From positions 1-23,841 of the forward strand of contig JAAUSP010000043.1 in assembly GCA_012032575.1 (NCBI GenBank): a DNA stretch of 23,841 nucleotides, written 5' to 3'. Of this stretch, positions 17,546 to 23,841 are shown one piece after another. How positions within the stretch are numbered: the stretch's first letter is position 1; each line of letters begins with the position of its first letter. The translations under genes and the position numbers were made by a program. This DNA comes from Anaerolineales bacterium (GTDB taxonomy: Bacteria; Chloroflexota; Anaerolineae; 4572-78; J111). Below the pieces are notes generated by a model that had not been told where the DNA came from, searched no databases, and saw only the letters and a program-made list of their open reading frames with translations.

Positions 17546-18337
17546 CTAGCGCATCTCCTGCCCGCCGGTCACATTGATGGCCTGGCCGGTCATGTAGCCG
17601 GATTGATCGGAGGCCAGAAAGACGACCACGTTGCAGACATCCTCGTAGGTGCAGCCGCGTTTCATCGGCACCTGGTCCACGTATTTCTGGCGGACCTCGG
17701 CTTCGGTGATGCCCCATTTTTTGGCATACTGGCTGTAGAGCGAATTGACCCACAGCGGTGAGTCAAGCAAATTGCCGGGGCAAATGGCATTGACCCGCAC
17801 CCCAAATTCGGCCAGGTCGAGGGCGATGCTCTGGGTCAGGCCAATACCGCCAAATTTACTGGCCGCATAAGCCGAATTCTTAAAGCTGCCCTTTTTGCCC
17901 GATTTGGAATTGATCTGAATAATCGCGCCTTTGCCTTGAGCCTTCATCGGTCGGGCGGCGTGTTTGGCAGTGAGAAAATAGCCAAACAGGTTGACATTCA
18001 TGACCACACGCCATTTTTCCGCCGGAAATTCGGTGATCTCCTCGGCAATGAGCACCCCGGCGTTAGATACGGTGATGTCCAGCCGGCCAAATTTTTCCAG
18101 GGTTTTGGCTACCAGCGCTTCCACCTGGCTCTCATCGGTCACATCCACCTTGACCGCCAAAGTTTGGCGATCCGTGGTGGCTGCGATCTCGGCAGCGGTG
18201 GCGGCGGCGGCTTCCTCGTTCAAATCGGCCACCACCACGTGACACCCTTCAGCCGCCAAGCGCTGACAAATCGCCTGGCCCAATCCCTGCGCCCCGCCGG
18301 TGACGAGAGCGATTCGATCTTGTAATATTTTAGTCAT
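17546..18337 (-). CDS. SDR dehydrogenase, sorbitol-6-phosphate 2-dehydrogenase (SrlD/SorD)-like
   Basis: A 263-aa classical short-chain dehydrogenase. Cofactor motif TGGAQGLG (13-20), SNAG (91-94), and catalytic residues N116, S144, Y157 and K161. The second half strongly resembles E. coli SrlD: QINSKSGKKGSFKNSAYAA, SKFGGIGLTQSIALDLAE, GNLLDSP, VPMKRGCTYEDV and TGQAINVTGGQ. SrlD interconverts D-sorbitol 6-phosphate and D-fructose 6-phosphate. The SDR half of bifunctional rhamnulose-phosphate aldolase/dehydrogenases is also of this type, so lactaldehyde chemistry is an alternative. The start is the ATG at 18337, with AAAGGG just upstream; a GTG five codons earlier lies at the edge of the repeat hairpin. 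It is flanked by two SorE-like dehydrogenases, an arrangement recalling the sorD/sorE pair of sorbose operons. Confidence 0.88.
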   Translation of the reverse strand: MTKILQDRIALVTGGAQGLGQAICQRLAAEGCHVVVADLNEEAAAATAAEIAATTDRQTLAVKVDVTDESQVEALVAKTLEKFGRLDITVSNAGVLIAEEITEFPAEKWRVVMNVNLFGYFLTAKHAARPMKAQGKGAIIQINSKSGKKGSFKNSAYAASKFGGIGLTQSIALDLAEFGVRVNAICPGNLLDSPLWVNSLYSQYAKKWGITEAEVRQKYVDQVPMKRGCTYEDVCNVVVFLASDQSGYMTGQAINVTGGQEMR

Positions 18338-18352
18338 TTTCCCTTTCTCCAC

Positions 18353-18427
18353 GCAGGGGAGCAGAGGGGCAGGGGCGCAGGGGAGATCATTTCTCCTCTG
18401 CCCCTCTGCTCCCCTGCCTCTCTGCTC
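18353..18427. repeat. Octamer repeat array forming a 20-bp hairpin
   Basis: Near-repeats of GCAGGGGA/GCAGAGGG run from 18353. Positions 18353-18372 are exactly complementary to 18398-18417 (20 bp), and GGAGA/TCTCC can extend the stem inside. The array starts four bases after the upstream gene's stop codon (18431-18433) and ends a few bases before the SDR ribosome site, so it fills the whole intergenic gap. Confidence 0.82.
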
Positions 18428-18430
18428 AAT

Positions 18431-20152
18431 TTAAGGCAGCATCAGTTTCAAAAATTCTTCTTCCGCCTCGACCGTCCATTCGTGGCCGTCTTTGAGCCTG
18501 GCGTAGACGGTGGGCAGTTTCTCTTTCAGTTCCGATAAAGCGGTCAGCGGAAATTCTTTGATTTGGGGAAAGATAACCACCTTGCCCGGAAATTTGGCGT
18601 CGCGCACGGCCAGGTAGCCGTCTTTAGCCGCCTCAAGCGAACCAATCGCCGCCACCGAACGGTTGGGCGAAAGGTGGCCCGCTTCGGTTTCGCGCAGCAT
18701 CAGCCGCAAATCATCAATGGTCGAAGCGGTATGGCCGATGAAACGCTTGTTTTCAAGATAGACGCCGCTCAAATCGAGCGTGACCATCGTGCCGCGCTTG
18801 ACCCCGGCAAACACATTCATCACCCCCCTGGGGGCCAGATGCAGCGCCGAATCGCTGATGACCGGCGGAACCGGCACCAGGCCGATAATATCGTCAAAAC
18901 CCTCACCGGCCAACTCAGCCAATTTCTGCTGATAAGCGGAGTCCTGCACGCACAGGCAAACAAAATTGATACCCTTGGCGCGGGCTTCCGCCCCCAACAT
19001 ATCCTCCAGGGCGTCCAGACGTTCCTGAACCAGGTCGGTGCAGAGAAGCAGCGCCGGCGGATTAGCCAGTTGGACAGCCCGCTGCACATGCATCTGACCC
19101 ATCGGCCCGCCTGCGCCCACAAACCAGCTTTTGCCGCCGGGCCTTAATTCCGCGCGGACTTCATGGTCGCTGTAGGCCCGCGCAATGTCCGGCCCCGGCC
19201 CGCCGACATAGGTCCAGCGGTTGTAATGCACCCGGCCCATATCCACGTCTACCGGTCGCGGCAGCGGCGTATCGGCCATGAGGGCGACAATCCCAAAATC
19301 GGCCAGATAGGGACTGGCAGTTTCGATCAGGTCGGGGTCGGGGCCAAGGATGATAATATCGTCGAAGGCCACCGGGCCGCCGGGCGCTTCAGCCCGGATG
19401 GCGTCCAGTGAAAGTTCCTGTACTTCAACTCCCAGCGAGGCGGCCTGTTCCTTCACCCGGTTGGCCAGGATGGCCGGTGGGTTGGTTAAAACGATACGTT
19501 GGGGATGGGATTTTTCATCAAAACCGGCGCTGAAGAAATAGTCAGTTTGGGCAGCGGGAGTCCCGATAATCCAGGTGGCCCCGCCGGGTTTGAGGCCGGT
19601 CCGGTAGCGCAAGTGATAGGCGGCAATCACACAGGCCCACGGCTCGGCCAGGGCGCTTTCGGCATAGCCCGTTTGCGGCTGAACCGGGATAAGGTAGTTG
19701 CCGTCATCGCCGTTGAGCACGCGCTGGTCAATGAGGCCATACCAGGACATCCCGCCATCAATCATATAGCCATAGGCATAATTGACCCCGCCCGACCAGA
19801 TATCGGCCTGGATGATGAAGCGGTCGCCCACCTTGTATTGATCGCGCAGTTTTTCGCCTACACCAACGACGGTCATCGCCACCTCGTGGCCCAAAACCAC
19901 CGGCTCTTTTTTCATGTCCCGGAAGATACGCGGGTGCTGTTCACCGGCATTGATCACCTTGATGTCGGAAAAGCAGATGCCACAGGCGTCGTGGCGGACT
20001 AATAATTGGTCCGGCCCATACGGTGGAAGATTGACCTTAATAGGTTGCTCCTCCCGGCCCAGATTTTCAAAGCCGGCCCCGTACAGCGGCCAGAAGCGGT
20101 TTTCTTGAGGAGTTTCTTGCGCCGCGATGTAGCGGCTTAATTTGTCAGACAT
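18431..20152 (-). CDS. Long zinc-type MDR dehydrogenase with two Rossmann-like segments, SorE-like
   Basis: A 573-aa oxidoreductase, much longer than usual MDR enzymes (340-410 aa). The N-terminal GroES-like domain has probable catalytic zinc ligands C60 (CGICFSD), H89-E90 (VVLGHEV) and E170 (ALAEPWACV). No structural-zinc cysteine cluster follows. Residues about 190-300 look like a first Rossmann unit with a degenerate loop (WIIGTPAAQTDYF), then FDDIIILGPDPDLIE. Residues about 340-470 form a second unit with a good fingerprint, WFVGAGGPMGQMH, then FDDIIGLVP. The tail (HTASTIDDLRLML, GHLSPNRSV, FPGKVVIFP) is normal MDR. The nearest known function I can suggest is L-sorbose-1-phosphate reductase-like, given the SrlD-like neighbour. 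AAGGAA precedes the ATG. Substrate unproven. Confidence 0.82.
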   Translation of the reverse strand: MSDKLSRYIAAQETPQENRFWPLYGAGFENLGREEQPIKVNLPPYGPDQLLVRHDACGICFSDIKVINAGEQHPRIFRDMKKEPVVLGHEVAMTVVGVGEKLRDQYKVGDRFIIQADIWSGGVNYAYGYMIDGGMSWYGLIDQRVLNGDDGNYLIPVQPQTGYAESALAEPWACVIAAYHLRYRTGLKPGGATWIIGTPAAQTDYFFSAGFDEKSHPQRIVLTNPPAILANRVKEQAASLGVEVQELSLDAIRAEAPGGPVAFDDIIILGPDPDLIETASPYLADFGIVALMADTPLPRPVDVDMGRVHYNRWTYVGGPGPDIARAYSDHEVRAELRPGGKSWFVGAGGPMGQMHVQRAVQLANPPALLLCTDLVQERLDALEDMLGAEARAKGINFVCLCVQDSAYQQKLAELAGEGFDDIIGLVPVPPVISDSALHLAPRGVMNVFAGVKRGTMVTLDLSGVYLENKRFIGHTASTIDDLRLMLRETEAGHLSPNRSVAAIGSLEAAKDGYLAVRDAKFPGKVVIFPQIKEFPLTALSELKEKLPTVYARLKDGHEWTVEAEEEFLKLMLP

Positions 20153-20217
20153 AATTAGTTCCTTTTGATACGATTAGATAAAAAATCCATTCTTGAAAAG
20201 TCCCCCTGATTAGAAAC

Positions 20218-20264
20218 GGAGTCCAAAGCTTGCTTTGGCTTTTCCAAACCAAGGTTTGGACTCC
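20218..20264. repeat. Cruciform-like repeat: two hairpins within an outer stem
   Basis: The outer stem is GGAGTCC (20218-20224) with GGACTCC (20258-20264). Inside are two similar hairpins, CCAAAGC-TT-GCTTTGG (20223-20238) and CCAAACC-AA-GGTTTGG (20244-20259). It lies in the 202-base gap upstream of the long dehydrogenase. The pattern suggests a small dispersed palindromic element; no function is evident. Confidence 0.65.
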
Positions 20265-20289
20265 TCACCTGACAACATCGGCTTGAATA

Positions 20290-20358
20290 GTAGACGGTAG
20301 ACAGTAGACGGTAAACAGGGAACAATCATGCGACCCTGCTACCTTGCGACCCTGCTAC
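20290..20358. repeat. Heptamer and octamer repeat arrays after the PHP gene
   Basis: Positions 20290-20317 are four heptamers (GTAGACG, GTAGACA, GTAGACG, GTAAACA), the same unit as the array between fucI and rhaB about 19 kb away. Positions 20327-20358 hold a duplicated 16-base block that reads GTAGCAGGGTCGCAAG on the minus strand. The PHP gene's stop TAG (20355-20357) belongs to that block. Confidence 0.75.
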
Positions 20359-21698
20359 AGCGCCAAAATATCCGCCGGGGTTGCAGCCATCTTTACTTGT
20401 GATAATTTAGCCAGACCCGCTGCGCCCGGTTCGACCTGGCGGCCCAATTGGGTGTAAAAGTCGTTACGCTCGCGGCGGCTGGGCAGATGGGTTCTGGCCC
20501 AGTCACTTTGATAGCCCAGCCCCAATGCCCGCTGAGCGACGGTATGACCGTAAATGAAATAAGCGCCGCTGATAAACGCCGCCCGCACCGGGGCCAGTTC
20601 CGGCGCGTCGAAATCGTCCAGCCATTTTTGGCCGTAGGCATTCATCTCGGTGCCGATGTTCAAAGGCAAATCCAGTTTTTGGGCCAGTTCGACCACCTCG
20701 TACAGTTTTTGTACTTTCACCCGTTTCTGGTCGGGGTCGGCGATGTTCCAGTTGCGGTCGGGGATGATATTCAACGCGACCGCACCTTTATCAATCAACA
20801 GGGCTAATAATTCCTCGATGGCCTCCTCCCCCACCGACATGCCATCCAGCCAGGCCGCGCAGGGCAGCGCCCCGCAGGCGATAATAAGCTGGTGAAACTC
20901 CTCGACGCTGGGAAAGGTCTGGGGACCCGGCTGAACATAGCCCACCCCACCTTTTTTCATCAATTTGGCCCGGATGGTATTTTGAAATTTGGGCGCATCT
21001 CCTATCTGGGCGGTTACCTGGTCAAGCGGCAGATTGAGCTTGCTGGCCCAAAAAGCTGCCGGGTCGGATGCGCCCCGTTCGGCAGCCTGGGAGTAGGCTT
21101 GCAGCATGTGCCGTTCGGTGGCATTGTCACGCGGGGTAAGCGGCAGGACATCCTGCTCATAATCAACACTCACCGGCGACAGGTAGGCATTAATCCGGGC
21201 GACCATATCCTTATTCCGAGTTTCCGCCCGGCGGCGCATATCACTCAAAATAGGGATTACTGATGCCGGGACCTGACCGGAGGTAAAGCCGATGCCCATA
21301 TGATAATACACCCCCGGCTCGCCGGGCGAGTTGATTTCGCGGGTGGCAAATTCGGGGATAAAAACGCGGGTTTCGATGCCGGCGCTGGCGCGTACACCCA
21401 CAGCATCACAGGCAGTCAGAAATTCCTCCACCGCGTCCAGTACATCAAAATCCACGCTGCCCAACAGCTTGATCCCTCGCCGCCGGGCCAGCCAGGCCAG
21501 CGACGTAGGCGAATGGCCGTAGCCATTGAACGAAAAAAAGGTGTGGCAGTGCATATTGGCCACTTCGGCCAACGGCGGCAGTTCGATCTCGCCCTGTTCG
21601 GCCAGGGCTAATAATTCCTGCAACGCTTCAGCGCGGGCAGCGGGGTCGAAATGGTTCAGGTTTGTTTCGAAGGTGGTAATTTTTTGATCTGTAGCCAT
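20355..21698 (-). CDS. PHP-fold metal-dependent protein of unknown function
   Basis: A 447-aa protein that looks like a divergent PHP (polymerase and histidinol phosphatase) domain. Candidate metal ligands are H50 and H52 in NMHCHTFFSFNG, D83/D85 in GSVDFD (where PHP proteins usually have a TDHD-type motif) and E109 in SAGIETRVF. Later blocks AAWLDGMSVGEEAI, IIPDRNWN, LNIGTEMNAYGQ and FIYGHTVAQ could provide further ligands. There is no polymerase domain, signal peptide or membrane segment. An N-terminal helical lead of about 40 residues precedes the domain. It lies between the class II aldolase and the long dehydrogenase, so a phosphatase or hydrolase acting on a sugar phosphate is reasonable, but I cannot name a reaction. 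A GAGGAATT site precedes the ATG, and the stop codon lies in a repeat. Confidence 0.78.
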   Translation of the reverse strand: MATDQKITTFETNLNHFDPAARAEALQELLALAEQGEIELPPLAEVANMHCHTFFSFNGYGHSPTSLAWLARRRGIKLLGSVDFDVLDAVEEFLTACDAVGVRASAGIETRVFIPEFATREINSPGEPGVYYHMGIGFTSGQVPASVIPILSDMRRRAETRNKDMVARINAYLSPVSVDYEQDVLPLTPRDNATERHMLQAYSQAAERGASDPAAFWASKLNLPLDQVTAQIGDAPKFQNTIRAKLMKKGGVGYVQPGPQTFPSVEEFHQLIIACGALPCAAWLDGMSVGEEAIEELLALLIDKGAVALNIIPDRNWNIADPDQKRVKVQKLYEVVELAQKLDLPLNIGTEMNAYGQKWLDDFDAPELAPVRAAFISGAYFIYGHTVAQRALGLGYQSDWARTHLPSRRERNDFYTQLGRQVEPGAAGLAKLSQVKMAATPADILAL

Positions 21699-21710
21699 AA
21701 TTCCTCGTCA

Positions 21711-21794
21711 TGAGGCGAGGAGAAGTGAGGCGATGAGGCGAAAAAACCATCTGTTCGACTCACCGCCTCCTCGCGTCCTCGCCTCATTGCCTCA
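21711..21794. repeat. Octamer repeat array forming a hairpin after the aldolase gene
   Basis: TGAGGCGA-type units run along 21711-21740. Their complements run along 21764-21794. TGAGGCGAGGA (21711-21721) pairs perfectly with 21776-21786, and 21726-21740 pairs with 21780-21794 with one mismatch. The aldolase stop TGA (21792-21794) is the first repeat's TGA. The PHP gene's GAGGA ribosome site follows just beyond the array. Confidence 0.8.
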
Positions 21795-22553
21795 TCCTTT
21801 GCCGATGACGCGCTGGCGGTAGTGTTCGTCGGGGCGGGTATGAATGCGGTCAATGGCCTGGGGCGTCATAAAACGTGGCCCACCGACAGCATACGCTCCC
21901 ACCAAAATCCGGGCCGTTTTGACCGCCATCGCAGTGATATTTTCGACCTGTTGGGCGGTCGGAGCCAGGGCAATAAAGCCGTGGTTTTGCATGTAAATGG
22001 TCTTGGGCCGCTCGCCATAGGTATCAATATAGGCATTGATCCGGCGATAAACTTCGCGGGCCAGGGGCAGGCCGGGGTCCACATAGGGGATCAACACCGG
22101 GGCCGGGCCGCACAGAACAACTTCATCGGGGAAGAGGCGGCCGCTCAGGGCGGTTTCGTAAGCAGCGGAGCAGGTAATCATATTGATCGCGCTCGGGTGG
22201 GTGTGGCCGACAAAATTGACCCCGGCCAATTTGAGACACATAGCGTGGAGCGCCGTTTCAACCGAGGGATGGCCTTTGGCCTGCGGGTCTACTTTAGCCG
22301 CCGTCAGCGTCTGCCTGACCGCCTCATCGCTCAACTCCGCGCCTTCGAGCAGAGCCAAAATAGGTTCAAAATAAACCTGTACAAACCCTTCGGGGCCAAC
22401 GGTACGCAGTTCGGTCCCGCTGGCTTTGACCCAAAAGGTGTTATCATCAACTTTAACCGAGGTATTGCCCTCGCCTAAAATCACATAATCATTCTGAGGA
22501 TTGCCAAGATTATTAGATAGGGTAATAAGTTGGGTGAGGAGTTCTGTTGTCAT
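21792..22553 (-). CDS. Class II aldolase/adducin-family aldolase, probable deoxyketose-1-phosphate aldolase
   Basis: A 253-aa zinc-dependent aldolase that would cleave a ketose 1-phosphate (L-fuculose or L-rhamnulose type) to dihydroxyacetone phosphate and L-lactaldehyde. The phosphate-binding turn is GEGNTSVK (27-34), and KASGTELR (43-50) follows. The acid is probably E99 in PSVETALHAM. Zinc ligands are H117 and H119 in GHTHPSAINM, and H191 in MQNHGF. The sequence is nearer to the aldolase half of bifunctional rhamnulose-phosphate aldolase/dehydrogenase proteins than to E. coli FucA (215 aa), by my reading. Here it is a free protein and an SDR is encoded separately three genes later. There is no strong ribosome site. 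It follows the LysM-type binding protein. Confidence 0.88.
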   Translation of the reverse strand: MTTELLTQLITLSNNLGNPQNDYVILGEGNTSVKVDDNTFWVKASGTELRTVGPEGFVQVYFEPILALLEGAELSDEAVRQTLTAAKVDPQAKGHPSVETALHAMCLKLAGVNFVGHTHPSAINMITCSAAYETALSGRLFPDEVVLCGPAPVLIPYVDPGLPLAREVYRRINAYIDTYGERPKTIYMQNHGFIALAPTAQQVENITAMAVKTARILVGAYAVGGPRFMTPQAIDRIHTRPDEHYRQRVIGKG

Positions 22554-22585
22554 TTTTTTAGCGTTAGTGATGAATTACAAATTAA

Positions 22586-22599
22586 GCAAAACGTGTTGC
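22586..22599. promoter_or_regulatory. Possible LacI-type operator upstream of the aldolase
   Basis: GCAAAACGTGTTGC, a near-palindrome with central CG. Its 12-base core matches the operator in the regulator's promoter (15463-15474) at 11 of 12 positions. It lies 33 bases before the aldolase start, so it may add the upstream genes to the same regulon. It overlaps the edge of a heptamer array, so the match may be fortuitous. Confidence 0.35.
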
Positions 22600-22651
22600 G
22601 TGTTGCGTGTTCCGTCTGTTTGATCTTACGCAAGACGCAACACGCAACACG
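22592..22651. repeat. Heptamer repeat array forming a 17-bp hairpin
   Basis: CGTGTTG units at 22592-22608 pair exactly over 17 bp with ACGCAAC units at 22635-22651. It lies between the binding-protein and aldolase genes and has the same design, with a different unit, as the arrays elsewhere in the window. Confidence 0.82.
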
Positions 22652-22660
22652 AGTTAGTAT

Positions 22661-22696
22661 GGGTGGGGCACACCGTTGAACCGTGCCGCCCCACCC
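22661..22696 (-). other. GC-rich hairpin after the binding-protein gene
   Basis: GGGTGGGGC (22661-22669) pairs with GCCCCACCC (22688-22696) around an 18-base loop, 18 bases after the stop codon. No T-run follows on the minus strand, so it is more likely an mRNA-stabilising or attenuating structure, common after binding-protein genes, than a full terminator. Confidence 0.6.
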
Positions 22697-22713
22697 GTTT
22701 TCAGGTCAAAGTT

Positions 22714-23841
22714 TTAGAATTTGAAGTTGTCAACGTTGCTGGCGTCGAAGGTGAAGGGCAGGCCAAGCACCAGCTCGCCATTTTCGTCAATGGTGTACTC
22801 GCCCAGCTTGCCGGCGGTGAAGGTGTCACCGGGCTTGCCTTCGATCTGGCCACTGGCGATGGCATGCAGGGTGTAGATAGCCAGGTAGCCAAAGTCTTCG
22901 GGGTTCCACAGGGCAAAGGCCGGCGAAGCGCCGCTCTTGACATAGTCGCGCATCTGGCTGGGCAGGCCCAGGCCGGTGACGGCCACTTTACCAATCATAT
23001 CCTGATCCTGCACCGCGCGGGCGGAGGCAGCGATACCGACGGTGGTCGGGGCGATGATGGCCTTCAGGTCAGGATAGGTTTTCATCAAACCCAGAGCTTC
23101 GTTGTAGCTCTTCTCGTCGTCGTCGTCGCCGTAGACGGTGGCGACCAGCTTGATGTTGGCATATTCGGGCTTGGTCAGCTCGTCATTCATCCACTTGATC
23201 CACTCGTTCTGGTTGGGGGCGGTGGAAGTGGCGCTCAGAATGGCGATTTCGCCCTCGCCACCGATGAGTTCGGAAACCAGAGCAATCTGGCTGCGGCCAA
23301 TGCCTTCGCCGGTAGCTTGATTGATGTGGACGGTGCGGCCGCCGGGAGCGATAGCCGCGTCCCAGGTGACAACCGGAATACCGGCATCAAGGGCTGCTTT
23401 CCCGGTGGGAACCAGGGCGTCAGAGTCGTTGGCCGAAACGGCCAGACCGTTCACCTTCTGAGCAATCAGGGAGTTGAGCAGTTGGATTTGCTCGGTGGCG
23501 TCGGCGGTGGCTGAACCTTGATAGGTCACGGTCACGCCCAGTTCGGCAGCGGCGGCTTGAGCGCCCACGTTAGCGCCGTCAAAGTAGGGGTTGCCCAGGT
23601 TTTTGGGAACCAGCACATAGTTGGCCCCGCCCGCCGGAGCTTCAGCCGGAGCGGCTTCAGCGGCCGGAGCGGCCGCGCCGCCCATCATCGCCTGGGCGTC
23701 TTCGGCGCTGGGGATGCACAGTTTCCAGCCGGGTTCGATAATGTCGGCGTTGGCAATGGTGGCATAGCTGCTGTCAGCAGCGGCGGCAGCGTTGGTGGCA
23801 TCAAAAATAGCCGGATAAGCCAGCACATCGCCGTAGAATTT
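22714..23841 (-). CDS. Sugar ABC substrate-binding protein with N-terminal LysM-like domain, N-terminus outside window
   Basis: The frame is open to the window edge; 375 codons are visible. The core, from about visible residue 75 on, is a Peripla_BP_4 sugar-binding domain of the rhamnose/AI-2 type: YVLVPKNLGNPYFDGANVGAQAAAAELGV, split here as YVLVPKNLGNPY and FDGANVGAQ, then NSLIAQKVNGLAVSANDS, VVTWDAAIAPGGRTVHIN, GEGEIAILSATSTAPNQNEW and KVAVTGLGLPSQMRDYVKSG. Before it, the first 40 residues read KFYGD, YPAIFDATN, then IIEPGWKLCIPS, which is the C-terminal part of a LysM-like domain. An Ala/Pro/Glu linker joins them. It is not followed by its own ATPase and permease here; these are either upstream outside the window or shared. 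A rhamnose-binding role is inference. Confidence 0.87.
   Translation of the reverse strand, partial: KFYGDVLAYPAIFDATNAAAAADSSYATIANADIIEPGWKLCIPSAEDAQAMMGGAAAPAAEAAPAEAPAGGANYVLVPKNLGNPYFDGANVGAQAAAAELGVTVTYQGSATADATEQIQLLNSLIAQKVNGLAVSANDSDALVPTGKAALDAGIPVVTWDAAIAPGGRTVHINQATGEGIGRSQIALVSELIGGEGEIAILSATSTAPNQNEWIKWMNDELTKPEYANIKLVATVYGDDDDEKSYNEALGLMKTYPDLKAIIAPTTVGIAASARAVQDQDMIGKVAVTGLGLPSQMRDYVKSGASPAFALWNPEDFGYLAIYTLHAIASGQIEGKPGDTFTAGKLGEYTIDENGELVLGLPFTFDASNVDNFKF

Noticed and set aside
18353..18427. Possible CRISPR array
   Set aside because: Repeats are only 7-8 bases with no spacers and form a hairpin; no cas genes are nearby.
22663..23514. A 283-codon plus-strand open frame, Gly/Val-rich
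   Set aside because: Antisense to the sugar-binding protein; its repeats come from the Ala/Pro-rich coding of the true gene.

Overview
The window looks like one sugar-catabolism locus from an uncultured Chloroflexota-type bacterium. The inference rests on moderately high GC, the mix of gene families, and many palindromic intergenic repeats; no rRNA or marker gene is present to prove it. Every gene I accept is on the minus strand, so transcription runs from high to low coordinates. No tRNA, rRNA or CRISPR array was seen.

In order of transcription: (1) 23841-17546 holds a LysM-bearing sugar-binding protein (N-terminus outside the window), a class II aldolase, a PHP-fold protein, an unusually long MDR dehydrogenase with two Rossmann-like segments, and an SDR very like sorbitol-6-phosphate 2-dehydrogenase. 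(2) 17315-15562 is a second copy of the long dehydrogenase, broken by four single-base frameshifts. (3) 15482-10525 is a regulated transport unit: a strong sigma70-type promoter overlapped by LacI-type operators, then a LacI regulator, a two-domain sugar ABC ATPase, a permease and a lipoprotein binding protein, closed by a Rho-independent terminator. (4) 10432-4785 is a tightly packed enzyme operon: FGGY kinase, phosphotriesterase-family hydrolase, DUF4432 aldose-epimerase-like protein, aldo-keto reductase and zinc alcohol dehydrogenase. (5) 4754-3293 is an accessory island: a MITE-like element, REP-type hairpins, a Y1/HUH transposase and a C39-like cysteine peptidase. (6) 3266-1 returns to metabolism with L-fucose isomerase and rhamnulokinase.

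Together the genes suggest uptake of 6-deoxyhexoses (L-fucose, L-rhamnose or relatives). One route is isomerase, kinase, class II aldolase. A parallel oxidative route would use the aldo-keto reductase, the phosphotriesterase-family hydrolase as a lactonase, and the dehydrogenases. No sugar-acid dehydratase is visible, so the oxidative route is incomplete here. Substrates are inferred from families.

Two patterns cut across the locus. Eight reading-frame breaks in five genes are all repaired by adding one base, mostly at homopolymers. Several stop-codon-to-start gaps are filled by 7- or 8-base repeat arrays that fold into long hairpins; the unit differs between most gaps, and in three cases the array supplies the stop codon.
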